From Warburgia ugandensis (lineage: Eukaryota; Streptophyta; Magnoliopsida; Canellales; Canellaceae): a stretch of 64,000 bases of DNA. Below are positions 1-9,597 of this stretch, one piece after another (the stretch's first letter is position 1; each line of letters opens with the position of its first letter). Location of the stretch: assembly GCA_035236585.1 (NCBI GenBank), contig CP141128.1, forward strand, positions 22,473,618-22,537,617, read 5' to 3'. The notes under the pieces were generated by a model. The model saw only the letters and a list, made by a program, of their open reading frames with translations. It searched no databases and had not been told where the DNA came from. A program made the translations under genes and the position numbers.

Positions 1-453
1 TAATTTTCGAGCTACTGCTTAAATAGAGATGCAAATTAGCTAGTTGCCAACTGCACTAAATGAAAGAGGAAAGGGACAATTTCCTAGTCAGCCAATCCCA
101 AACCCTAAGGGACAGTTTGAATTAGGATCATCCTCATATTCCTTGAGACTCCCTGATAAGAAAATTCCTTAACTATCTTAGAAGTGGCGGTCATATAGAT
201 AACAGGGGTAGCATAGACTGAGGATAGATTAGATGAGAATGAATTGGCTATAACCAAGGAGAAGCAAAAAGGACAAAAAACTCCCACTACATCAGAACCT
301 ATAGTGGAGGCGCCCTATGTGCCTAAAGTTTCATTCCCTCAAATTTTGAGTAAGCAAAAGAAAGACTTTAATGAGATAATCAATATCTTTAAACATGTTC
401 AGATCAATATTCCACCACCCAATTTTATGAAAGATATCCTAGCCTATGCCAAT
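1..453 (+). mobile_element. Athila-like Gag C-terminal/linker fragment (H)
   Basis: This is a piece of an Athila-type Ty3/gypsy element on the plus strand, cut by the window edge. Bases 30-110 match, on the opposite strand, the Gag tail of element A near 47360-47480, which has the Athila-like 'FPSQ...NP.GQFE' style sequence. Bases 290-453 encode the Gag-protease linker (PYVPKVSFPQ followed by INIPPPN and DILAYA), homologous to element A at 47018-47221. Similarity stops near 453. It is a fossil fragment with no LTR, capsid or pol in the window. Its orientation is opposite to element A, so it belongs to a separate insertion. Confidence 0.75.
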
Positions 454-778
454 GTAGCAACCCTCAAATTTGAGTTATTTTCTATAATTATATTATATTT
501 TAATTGAAACAAAAATTAAGAATTTAATTTAGAGAAAAATTGAAATCCATCGAAGTGACCCCTTTGAAAACATTAATTTTGGACTCACAACTATAAAAAA
601 TGAAATGTAAGTGTTGGTACGATTCCAATGACACTGCTTCTACACGAAATGGAGATCACAGTGGAAAAACCCAAAAATGTTACTAATTTAAGAGGGGGAA
701 AAATTGATAATGACACCTTCTCACATGTGTTAGGACATGAAATGTAGAAGAGTGCCCTAGATGTAGAGTGGGCACTGT
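454..778. other. Unassigned AT-rich flank left of element A
   Basis: About 325 bases lie between the end of the Athila-like fragment and the LTR of element A. I see no convincing open frame, terminal inverted repeat or LTR boundary. The stretch contains a short purine run near 690-705. It could be host intergenic DNA or part of another decayed element. The five bases before the A LTR (774-778, ACTGT) find no partner at the right end of A. Confidence 0.4.
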
Positions 779-789
779 TGTGATTTTAG

Positions 790-794
790 GTCTT
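790..794. repeat. Target-site duplication of element B (left)
   Basis: GTCTT lies directly before the TGTTGATTG end of the LTR and is repeated exactly at 9593-9597. The duplicated bases belong to the LTR of element A, which resumes after the second copy. Confidence 0.9.
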
Positions 795-3066
795 TGTTGA
801 TTGTTTAACCGCAAGTGCACATGCTATTGTAGTGTAGCTTATGCAAGTACGGGTCGATCCTATGAGGACTTGAATTAAAAAGTAGGAATTTCAATAAAAT
901 TTAATAATGTAAAATTAAAAATAAATCACTCAAAATTATTGAAATGAGAATCAATGTTCAGATCTAATCAACTTCTCAAAAATACAGAATTTCCAGTTCC
1001 TAAAGAAAACAAACAAAATCAAATAATGAGAAAAAACTACTTCCCTAGATCACTCTTTATCAAAATCTTCACTTCTGGTCTTCTAAAAACTGATCCACCT
1101 TTACAGATATCTTCAACACGTTCTTGATTAGAGATCCACTAGTCAGATTTGACAGATTCTTCAAAATGGTCAAGATCTGGGCTAAATTGTCTTTTTAAGA
1201 TTTGGATGGCTCAGATTGATTTATGAATTTCAGATCTAAGATTAGAAGCATTGATTATGTCTATGGATTTCCTAAGAATGAACCTATAAAATTTATTTGA
1301 ATTCAGATAAGAAACGAAGGAGAAATTGTGGAATCTTGGTTGATTAAGGCTAACTCGTTGATTGGGTTAAGCCTTAAATCATCTAATTCAGTTTAGGCAG
1401 TTCCTGGATAAGAAAAATACAGATAAAACAAAGCCGGAATAAAATGGGATGCATATGGAATTAAACAGGGGACACAGATGGAATTAACGAGAAAGAACAT
1501 ATTTGTAATTTCATTAAATGAACAAGGGCAGAACTAGAATTAAACTAAGAATCTGGTTTTTAAGAAGAAACTAGACGAACCCGATGAAGAGGGGGAGTCG
1601 GAGGAGAAGGGAGAAAGGGAGAAGAGGGAAGAAGAGGAGAGGAAGAGAAAGAGGGAAGAAGGAGGGAAACCCGACTTGGGTTTCCTTCCCTAGCCCGTGT
1701 GGTGAAGTTCTGGGCAGTGGTGCCGCCGTCTAGGCAGTGCTGGTTAGGCTGGAAATGGGATGGCCTGGGTTTTTCCAGAAAATAGGTAGTAAGAAAAAAT
1801 CGCAAGAGAGAGAGAGAGAGAGAGAAGAAGAAGAAGAAGATGATGATGATGCCAGGCCTTCTAGGTGTGTCACGCACCTATGGCTGGCCAAGAGAAGACG
1901 GATGAAAAGTGGAAAATACAAAGGAGTAGAATCGACTAGCCTAACCAAAGGGAAACGAGAGATTAGAGAGGAGAGAGTGGAGGGAAAAGCGAGCCGGCCT
2001 ATGAGGTGCCAGGTAGAGGAAGAGGATGCCTGGTTTGGTTGCTGATCTATCTGGGCATGTGGCTGGGTGGAAGAGGTGGAGATCAATGGAGATTGGCAAT
2101 ATGAGAAGGTGGAGGAGCTGGGTGCGTGAGAGAAGGAGATGAGAGTGAGAAGGGTTCGTTAGCTATTTGGATGGAGATATAGGAGAAGAGAGATGGATAG
2201 AAGGGAGAATGGATAAAGACGTGAGAGAGGAAGAGAAGAGGAAGGTGATAAGAGGGATGGGTTTGCCAGAATGAGGAAGGGAAAAAGAGAGGAAATAAGG
2301 AGGGAAAGAGAAAAGAAAGGAAAGAGGGAGTGGGAATGGAAAGAGAGAATAAAGGAAAGAAAAAGAGAATAAGGAGGGAAAGAGAAGAGGAAGGGAAATA
2401 AGAGGAAAAGAGGAGATGGGGAGAATGGAGAAGAAGAAGAAGAAGAAGAAGAAGAAGAAGAGAATGGGTCTCCTCCTACGGTTCAGCCAAGAGGAAATGA
2501 GTGAGAGGTTGGGCGGTGAAGGAATAGGAGAAGGGAAACGTGGTGGAGAGGAGAAATAACGTGAGAGTAAAGTGGAAAGGAAAGAGGAGAAATAAGGCAG
2601 GAAAAAGAAAAGGAAAGAAGGAAAAAGAAAAGAAATAAAAAAAAAAGGAAGGAAAGAAGGAAAAAGAAAAGGAAGGAAAGAAGTGGGGGAAGGGGTTTCG
2701 TTTTTGTCCATGATTCCAAATTTAGCTCCATTGTCTTCTAGGAAACTATCACATCCATCTTCATGGGTGATCTGGCCCATCCAATCTTTTGTAAGATGAT
2801 CTGCACTGTTAACTTTTAATCGTATCCATCAGTGCCTCTTTTGGTTAATCCGCAAAAGAAAAGACTAAATCAAAATCATCTAAACTGTATATTAATTATC
2901 TAATGAGCTATAATGATCATCTGACCGTTGATTTTGACAAATTAAGGTTTGGATGGTCAATTGGAGTTAAATTCAAAATCAAGCTAAGTTTTGCAAAATG
3001 GAACGGTTAGATGATCTAATTGAACGTTAAATTAGGGGTATTTTGACGAAAATTGAACACTTAACA
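795..3066 (-). repeat. Element B left LTR (3' LTR)
   Basis: This LTR is about 2.27 kb, starting TGTTGATTGTTTAACC and ending TTAACA. It includes a long purine-rich tract on the plus strand (about 1560-2700) with a (GA)n run near 1804-1828 and a (GAA)n run near 2429-2461. Open frames across this tract are low-complexity artefacts. A motif, GGTCGATCCTATGAGGA (852-868), lies about 60 bases from the LTR end and is shared with element A. Confidence 0.88.
2429..2461 (+). repeat. (GAA)n microsatellite
   Basis: About eleven GAA units sit inside the purine-rich part of the left LTR of B. The matching place in the right LTR (about 8988-9002) is much shorter, so the tract has changed length since insertion. 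Confidence 0.9.
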
Positions 3067-3082
3067 CACCCCCCAACCAGCA
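3067..3082 (-). other. Element B polypurine tract
   Basis: Read on the minus strand, GGTTGGGGGGTGTG directly abuts the LTR beginning TGTTAAGTG. This is the expected position of the plus-strand primer of a minus-oriented LTR element. Confidence 0.8.
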
Positions 3083-4816
3083 TTTTGCTAGTCCCGAGCA
3101 ACACGTGCGAAAAACCAAATTTCAAGATTTCAAATTTTATTTTTAAGTCAACTCCTCTTTTTCCTCAGAGAATTATCTTTAATAAATCACATCACTTTAG
3201 CATACTAATAAAAATGACTGAAGAATTCAAAACCTTACCCATATGCCAATGTAATTCCACTTAAGCTCAGATCTCAAAGTGTGTGTGCATGTATGTACAG
3301 TTTACATATAGAATCATCTTAATCTCTAAGTAAACTTCTAACTTTTGAACTCCATCCGAAATATGTTTTGACCTCAATCCTCACTAATGGCATACACTCA
3401 GAAATAACATCTTTTAGATAAAGGGTCAAATCATATCTCTCTTTTAATTATGTGAGTTGAGTCAATAAAAGCAAAATTTTCTCACATGTGCTCATGAAAA
3501 ATGGGAGTTACTAAAGAATTTCATTATTTTGATCCCTTCAGAATAAATACCATTACCTTGGAATATTTAGAAATACCACTCTTTTAGATCCTGTCCATTC
3601 ATTTCCTCATCAATACTATATTCATCCCAGAATCAATAGGTCTTTAACTGGGACGAAATGTAGGCTTAGGACAAGGTACCAAAGAAAGGGTGTAAGGATA
3701 TTCAAAGTTTCTTCAAAAATAAGTAGAGGTCTTCTAAAGTTGATAACTCTTTCTTTCTTTGATGAAGTGAATATTCCTTTTTTCTTTCTCTTTTCTTTGC
3801 ATTCTTCAAACCTTTTTTTTTTTTCAAACTATTTTAGTACTTTTGAATCACTTTGAAGAATATTTCTTTTCTTAATATCCACTTTTCTACTTTTATTACA
3901 ACTAAAAGGGATTTCTTCATTCCTCTCTAATTTATTTTTCAAACAAAATGGGTAATGGATAATTTATACTGGGTTAATATGGGTAAAGGGTAATTTGGGA
4001 GGCAAAAGAAAAGGCTTATATTAAAGGCTCAAGTTGGCTAACTAGTGGTAAAAATATTTCTAGGTAGGCTTTATGTCTCCAGGTTAGCAATGAACTTCTA
4101 GACTTTTAAAGGTAACATTCTAATTATTCAGGTAATTAACCAAATTTAAGATTTTGTGGTCAATTTTCTTTAAGGGAAAATTAGGAATATTTATAACCTC
4201 TCAAAAAGGATGAATAGCTCGAAAAACTCACTTAGATTATAGGTCTTCACTGAATTTCTTTAGAATCTCTAAATTATAACAACTTATCAATCTAGACTAT
4301 CAATATGCAACTGCATGTACAGATGTGATCTAAGACTTTGCTTTCATGGAATACTTTAGAAAATGAGTAAAATGATGAATTAATCATATTTAATTTCATT
4401 AATAAGCTAAAGTTATCTAGATTATACTTTAGAAAATCCAATTCTCATCATAATGTAGGAAATGACCAAAAATTTTTCAATTTTTTTTTTTTTGAAAAAC
4501 AAGGAAAAACACCTAAAAATAAAAAAACTAGAATTTGCTAGAATTCTACACCCCCCAACACCTAAAAATAGAAAACCTAGAATTTGCTAGAATTCTACAC
4601 CCCCCAACCTAAGAGAAACATTGTCCTCAATGCTTAAAAAGTAGGACCTAAAATGAATATGGGTGATGTAGGAAACAACAAAAATGAAAAACTCTAGGTT
4701 GCCTCCCAGTGAGCGCTAAGTTTAAAGTCTTCAGCTAGACATATCCTCATTTATCTTTGAGTTTTCCTGATTCTAATAATGAAATGGCAAGATTTCTCAC
4801 ACCACTTCAAAATCTC
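3083..4816 (-). other. Element B 3' non-coding region
   Basis: This is about 1.7 kb of AT-rich sequence with T-runs near 3812 and 4481 and no credible open frame. It includes a 49-bp tandem duplication (4509-4606). After that comes a stretch (about 4606-4740, containing GGTTGCCTCCCAGTGAGCGC) that resembles a segment I recall as recurrent in plant LTR element 3' regions. No function can be assigned. Confidence 0.55.
4509..4606 (-). repeat. 49-bp tandem duplication with internal purine tract
   Basis: Two near-identical 49-bp units, 4509-4557 and 4558-4606, each contain on the minus strand TTGGGGGGTGTAGAATTC. That run is very like the polypurine tract at 3067-3082, about 1.5 kb away. The units also carry the imperfect palindrome CTAGAATTTGCTAG. 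Confidence 0.85.
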
Positions 4817-5422
4817 TCAGTAGTCTATATATTTCATCCACCCTGAAATTTTTAGTGATGGTCGCATTATAACACAATAAACTACCATGAATGTCAATTG
4901 AGTGGGACCACTCTGATGATCTCCTATCATCAAAATTTCACGGCAATCAATATAATTCCTCCACCTTGAAAATTTGGGTGGTGGAATCTTTATAACAATG
5001 TGAACTACCATTAATTTGAATTTTGTTTGACCATATGGATGTGGATGATCCTCCTTTTCCCTTACATTTTCCTTAAATTGAGGTATAAGCTGACTATGCC
5101 CTCTCTTAAAAGATTGTTCTGTTATTAATAAAGGAGGGGGCATGGTTTTGCTTACATCCTGATGATCTTCTAGTGTGTACCTTATAATTGATTGAGGTAT
5201 GGACAGTGTATCAATGAACTCTTTTTCCTCATGTTCAATTGGCACATGTAATACTTTAGGTGGTCCTAATTTCTTATCTAATGGTTGTTCAAATAAGGTC
5301 AGTAGGTCCCAATCAGGTACATCTTCAACATTACAAAGCTCAATTTGAATTTTAGGCTCTGTAAGGGGTTTTACTTTATCTTGCCATTGAGGAGTTTTCA
5401 TTAGTGGCACAATCTCCAACAA
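4817..5422 (-). CDS. Element B second open frame, function unknown
   Basis: A 201-residue open frame, downstream of the Gag-tail-like frame in element B and separated from it by 144 bases. I do not recognise a domain. The N-terminal 100 residues are acidic and proline-containing, with for example LTEPKIQIELCNVEDVPDWD at about 20-39. The C-terminal 70 residues look like two diverged copies of a roughly 33-residue unit: FKLMVVHIVIKI...WRNYID near 132-155 and TFMVVYCVIMRP...WMKYID near 175-200. There are no protease, zinc-knuckle or polymerase motifs. The start is the first ATG of the frame and is uncertain. It could be a decayed Gag-Pol remnant or an accessory protein of a non-autonomous element. 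Confidence 0.45.
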   Translation of the reverse strand: MLEIVPLMKTPQWQDKVKPLTEPKIQIELCNVEDVPDWDLLTLFEQPLDKKLGPPKVLHVPIEHEEKEFIDTLSIPQSIIRYTLEDHQDVSKTMPPPLLITEQSFKRGHSQLIPQFKENVREKEDHPHPYGQTKFKLMVVHIVIKIPPPKFSRWRNYIDCREILMIGDHQSGPTQLTFMVVYCVIMRPSLKISGWMKYIDY

Positions 5423-5565
5423 TTCCTTTACCTCTTCAAAGGATGTTCCTTCATTAATTTTGTAAAAATAAGCAGGACACGAATTGAGTGGTTTGGTGTT
5501 GGAGGTTCTTATGAATTCATCATCTTCCTCAATGGATGTCTCTTCATCGGAATCATAACAATGAC

Positions 5566-6165
5566 TCAGATCTGCCTCGAGTATATCTGTATTGGAGATT
5601 CTGTGGATAGTAGGGGACTTTGTATTTCAAAATGATCACATGAATTCTCTATCCTATCATTAATAGATGGTTCATCTTTATTTTCATTTGGTTCACATTC
5701 TCCAAATCTTTCCTTCAATGCAGCATGTAATCGACCCATCTCTTCATGAACTTGTTTGGTCGATTCTACTAATAACCCAAGGGTCTCGTTGAATGTGTCT
5801 TCCTCCGGTTGGAACCATAATTGTTGTTCTTGGTTTTTGTGATAATCCTGGTAGGGTTGATTAGGGTACGACCATGCTGGTTCTTCCTGAGATGGTTGAT
5901 AATCCTTAGACCATGATTGTTCCTGATACCTAGCCCATCCACTATAATCTTGGTAATTTGTCTCGGGATAGTAATTATTACTAGGTTCAGTGAATGCATG
6001 AGGTGCATCCATTGGCTCCTGATAATAATCATTATATGTAGAGCCATATGGCCAAGTAGAATTGGGATATTGTGGTTCAGCATAATAATTGTTGTACTGA
6101 GGTTGTGAATATGACTTAGCATCTTGCCTTGAGGCAAATAACCTATCTCTTGTACGAGTCATCAT
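5566..6165 (-). CDS. Element B first open frame, Athila Gag-tail-like
   Basis: A 199-residue open frame. Residues 20-115 are rich in Tyr, Gln, Pro and Asn, with repeated NYY/YxxP motifs. Residues 115-160 (TFNETLGLLVESTKQVHEEM and on) look helical or coiled-coil forming. The segment NNYYPETNYQDYSGWARYQ followed by SWSK matches NNLYFETYNLGWARHAK followed by SWSK encoded by element A near 47700-47785, the tail of Athila Gag beyond the capsid. No capsid domain or zinc knuckle is present. I infer a Gag-tail-derived protein kept by a non-autonomous element. The first ATG was chosen; the frame opens about 1.2 kb after the primer site. Confidence 0.6.
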   Translation of the reverse strand: MMTRTRDRLFASRQDAKSYSQPQYNNYYAEPQYPNSTWPYGSTYNDYYQEPMDAPHAFTEPSNNYYPETNYQDYSGWARYQEQSWSKDYQPSQEEPAWSYPNQPYQDYHKNQEQQLWFQPEEDTFNETLGLLVESTKQVHEEMGRLHAALKERFGECEPNENKDEPSINDRIENSCDHFEIQSPLLSTESPIQIYSRQI

Positions 6166-6439
6166 TTATCTATCCCATTCTTGATAAGCCATTGTAATCA
6201 ATCTTTATATACAACAAACTAAATTGTATATAATGAATGAGTACTTTTTTTTTTTTTTTTCTGAAAGACTATCCTAAATGCCTAGGATGATGCACAATCA
6301 AGGACACAATCAAGAAATCCCTTAAGGTTAACAAGCATAAATATTTTGATTTTCTTGATTTTCTGTGAGGACAACGCTTTTAATTAGCCTGATCTAACGC
6401 TCCTACTCTCTTTAGGAGTTGACTACTACTTACCAGTTA

Positions 6440-6770
6440 GGTTCTAACCAAAGCGGTTAATACAACCCTCGTATAAGGAGGCATTTAGACCTCAACAAAC
6501 GTCGACAGGCGGTGGGGGAAGAGCGAGGCTCTATTAGACAACCCCCAATAACTACAGTGATCAAAAGCAACCAGAGTGATAGTAATTCGTGTCCTATTAA
6601 GAGGGTCCTATGAGCATGTGATGACCCTATAGGTCTCTTCTGATTAATTTTAAATTAATGTGACTGGTGGGGTTGTGCGCTTAAGGTGATTATCCTATGT
6701 GGGCTAAGGAGTGGTGATGAAATCCACCCTTGATCTTGTGGGGTCGGGTGCCCTTACTAATTAATTTTCA
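6440..6770 (-). repeat. Leader module shared with elements A and G
   Basis: Part of the 1.2-kb untranslated leader of B. It aligns with the leader of element A (about 49005-49325) and with both LTRs of chromovirus G (about 17430-17760 and 26395-26705). Anchors are GGAGGCATTTAGACCTCA, GGGGAAGAGCGAGGCTCTAT and GGTCCTATGAGCAT. The rest of the leader (6166-6439 and 6771-7378) is AT-rich, with a T-run at 6247-6261 and nothing else recognised. Confidence 0.8.
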
Positions 6771-7378
6771 CACACCATGGCAATTCGATCAGCATATAAA
6801 TCACCTTAAAGCGTTAAATGTGCCCTAAGAATGCAATTGAAAGCATTAAACTAATGCAAAATCCTAAAATGCAACAATTATTAAAAGATGCTTTCTATAT
6901 GAGTTACACTACCAAACAATGCAAACCCTAATCTAGAAATTAAATGAGTGAGAAGACTTACAGTGAGGTTTCTAATGAAGATCAAGTGTGGACCACCTTA
7001 ACCCACACTTGCCCTATATTATACAACCCTTTAAAATTTGAAATGGAAATTCCAATTTACAACGATCCTCACTACAAGATTCACTCAAAAGAAAAAAGAA
7101 AGTCTTATTCTAGGAAAGCAGGAAAATTTCCATATTGGTTAAGATCCACTTGCCAAATTCCTCCACTTTCCAATTTCCTGAAAAATAAAATTAGAAATTA
7201 GTACCAAATTCAGGAAACAAGGTGATTATGCCCTAAAAACAATTGAAAAATGCACCTAAAATTTTCCTAAAATGCTAAAAATTGTAATTCCTATTTTTTT
7301 CTGAATTTTTAGAAATTTTCTAATTTTTTTTTATTTTTTTGGATTTTTAATTAAATTTTATGAAAACTCCTTTGCAAG

Positions 7379-7396
7379 TCCCCAGCAACGGCTCCA
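7379..7396 (-). other. Element B primer-binding site (tRNA-Asp-like)
   Basis: The minus strand reads TGGAGCCGTTGCTGGGGA. It differs at two of 18 positions from TGGCGCCGTTGCCGGGGA, the complement of the plant tRNA-Asp 3' end used by Athila-type elements. It lies six bases from the LTR. Confidence 0.85.
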
Positions 7397-7402
7397 AAAA
7401 CT

Positions 7403-8375
7403 TGTTGATTGTTTAACCATAAGTGCACGAGCTATTGTAGTATAGCTTATGCAAGTACGGGTCGATCCCACGAGGACTTGATTTAAAAAGTAGGAATTTC
7501 ATTAAAATTTAATAATGTAAAATTAAAAATAAATCACTCAAAATTATTGAAATGAGAATCAATGTTCAGATCTAATCAGCTTCACAAAAATACAGAATTT
7601 CTAGTTCCTAAAGAAAATAAACAAAATCAAATAATGAGAAAAAACTACTTCCCTAGATCACTCTTTATCAAAATCTTCACTTCTGGTCTTCTAAAAATTG
7701 ATCCAACTTTACAGATATCTTCAACACATTCTTGATTAGAGATCCTCCAGTCGGATTTGACAGATTCTTCAAAATGGTCAAGATCTGGGCTAAATTGTCT
7801 TTTTAAGATTTGGACGGCTCAGATTGATTTACGTATTTCAGATCTTAGATCAAAAGCATTGATTATGTCTACGGATTTCATAAGAATGAACCTGTAAAAT
7901 TTATTTGAATTTAGATAAGAAATGAAAGAGAAATTGTGGATTCTTGGTTGATTAAGGCTAACTCGTTGATTAGGTTAAGCCTTAAATAATCTGATTCAGA
8001 TTAGGTAGTTCCTGGATAAGAAAAATGCAGATAAAATAAAACCGGAATAAAACAGGACACAGATGGAATTAACAAGAAAGAAGATATTTGTAATTTTGTT
8101 AAATGAACAAGGGCAGAATTGGAATTAAACTAAAAAATCTGGTTTTTAAGAAAAAACCAGACGAACCCGATGAAGAAGGGGAGCCGGAGGAGAAGGGAGA
8201 AAGGGAGAAGAGAGGAGGACGGAAGAAGAGGAGAGAAAGAGAAAGAGGGAAGATGGGTTTCCCTCTTCGGCCCGTGCGGTGAAGTTCTGGGCAGTGGTGC
8301 CGCCGTCTGGGCGGTGCTGGTTAGGCTGGAAATGGGATGGCCTAGGTTTTGCTGGAAAACAAGTAATAAGCGAAA

Positions 8376-8444
<69 letters not shown>

Positions 8445-9592
8445 GATGCTAGGCCTTCTAGGTGTGTCACGCACCTATGGCCGGCCAAGAGAAGAGGGAT
8501 GAAACATGGAAAATATAGAGCAGTAGAATCGACCAGCCTAACCAGAGGGAAACGAGAGATTAGAGAGGAGAGGAAGAGGATGCCTGGTTTGGTTGCCGAT
8601 CTATCTAGGCATGCGGCTGGATGGAAGAGGTGGAGATCAATGGAGATTGGGAATACGAGAAGGTGGAGGAGCTGGGTGTGTGAGAGAAGGAGATGAGAGT
8701 GAGAAGGGTTTGCTAGTTGGTTGGATAGAGATAGGAGAAGAGAGATGGATAGAAGGGAGAATGGAGAAAGACGTGAGAGAGGAAGAGAAGAGGGATGGGT
8801 TCGTCAGAATGAGGAAGGGAGAAAGAGAGGAAATAAGGAAGAAAATAAGGAGGGAAAGAGAAAAGAAAGGAAAGAGGGAGTGGGAAAGGAAAGAGAGAAT
8901 GAAGGAAAGAAAAAGAGAATAAGGAGGGAAAGAGAAGAGGAAGGGAAATAAGAGGAAAAGAGGAGATTGGGAGAATGGAGAATGGAGAAGAAGAAGAAGA
9001 GAATGAGTCTCCTCCTCCTACGGTTCAGCCAAGAGCAGATGAGGGAGAGGTTGGACGGTGAAGGAATAGGAGAAGGGAAACGTGGTGGAGAGGAGAAATA
9101 ATGTGAGAGTAAAGTGGAAAGGAAAGAGAAGAAATAAGGAAGGAAAAAGAAAAAAAAAGAAAAAAAAAAAAAGGAAGGAAAGAAGGAAAAAGAAAAGGAA
9201 GGAGAGAAGTGGGGGAAGGGCTTTCCTTCTTGTCCATGATTCCAAATTTAGCTCCATTGTCTTCTAGGAAACTATCACATCCATCTTCATGGGTGATCTG
9301 GCCCATCCAATCTTTTGTAAGATGATTTGCACTGTTAACTTTTAATCGTATACATCAGAGCCTCTTTTGGTTAATCTGCAAAAGAAAAGACTAAATCAAA
9401 ATCATCTAAACTATATATTAATTATCTAATGAGCTATAATGATCATCTGACCGTTGATTTTGACAAATTAAGGTTTGGATGGTCAATTGGAGTTAAATTT
9501 AAAATCAAGCTAAGTTTTGCAAAATTGAATGGTTAGATGATCTAATTGAACGCTAAATTTGGGGTATTTTGACCGAAATTGAACGTTTAACA
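7403..9592 (-). repeat. Element B right LTR (5' LTR)
   Basis: This LTR is about 2.19 kb, TGTTGATTG to TTTAACA. It is followed by the target duplication GTCTT at 9593-9597. It has the same purine-rich centre as the left LTR. The motif GGTCGATCCCACGAGGA is at 7460-7476. Minus-strand open frames across 9018-9306 and plus-strand ones across 8499-8951 are low-complexity by-products. Confidence 0.88.
8382..8441 (+). repeat. (GA)n microsatellite
   Basis: About 60 bases of GA repeat lie in the right LTR of B. The matching run in the left LTR is only about 25 bases, so it expanded or contracted after insertion. Confidence 0.95.
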
Positions 9593-9597
9593 GTCTT
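9593..9597. repeat. Target-site duplication of element B (right)
   Basis: GTCTT, an exact copy of 790-794. The LTR of element A resumes immediately afterwards. Confidence 0.9.

Larger units (their letters stand above)
795..9592 (-). mobile_element. Non-autonomous Athila-related LTR element B, complete
   Basis: Element B is 8.8 kb with LTRs 795-3066 and 7403-9592, both ending TG/CA, and exact 5-bp target duplications. The minus orientation follows from a purine tract next to 3066 and a tRNA-Asp-like primer site at 7379-7396. The 4.3-kb internal region has no protease, RT, RNase H, integrase or capsid domain that I can recognise. It carries two open frames on the minus strand (5566-6165 and 4817-5422). 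The first resembles the Gag tail of Athila elements. It is structurally whole as a non-autonomous element. Hand comparison of the first 400 LTR bases gives about 5% difference, so it is much younger than its host A. Confidence 0.88.

Noticed and set aside
454-778. Considered as part of element A or of fragment H
   Set aside because: Similarity to the Athila linker stops near 453 and the LTR of A begins at 779. Nothing ties the stretch to either, so it is left unassigned.
1560-2780. Several overlapping frames of 80-205 residues rich in Ser, Phe, Leu and Pro, or in Glu, Arg and Lys
   Set aside because: They are translations of the purine-rich, microsatellite-bearing LTR of element B. They lie on both strands, are low-complexity, and are not kept as frames in the other LTR (8130-9306).
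6440-6770. Possibility that the shared leader module is a separate small DNA transposon or SINE
   Set aside because: No terminal inverted repeats, poly-A tail, tRNA-like promoter or target duplications are seen at its borders. Shared leader or capture is simpler.
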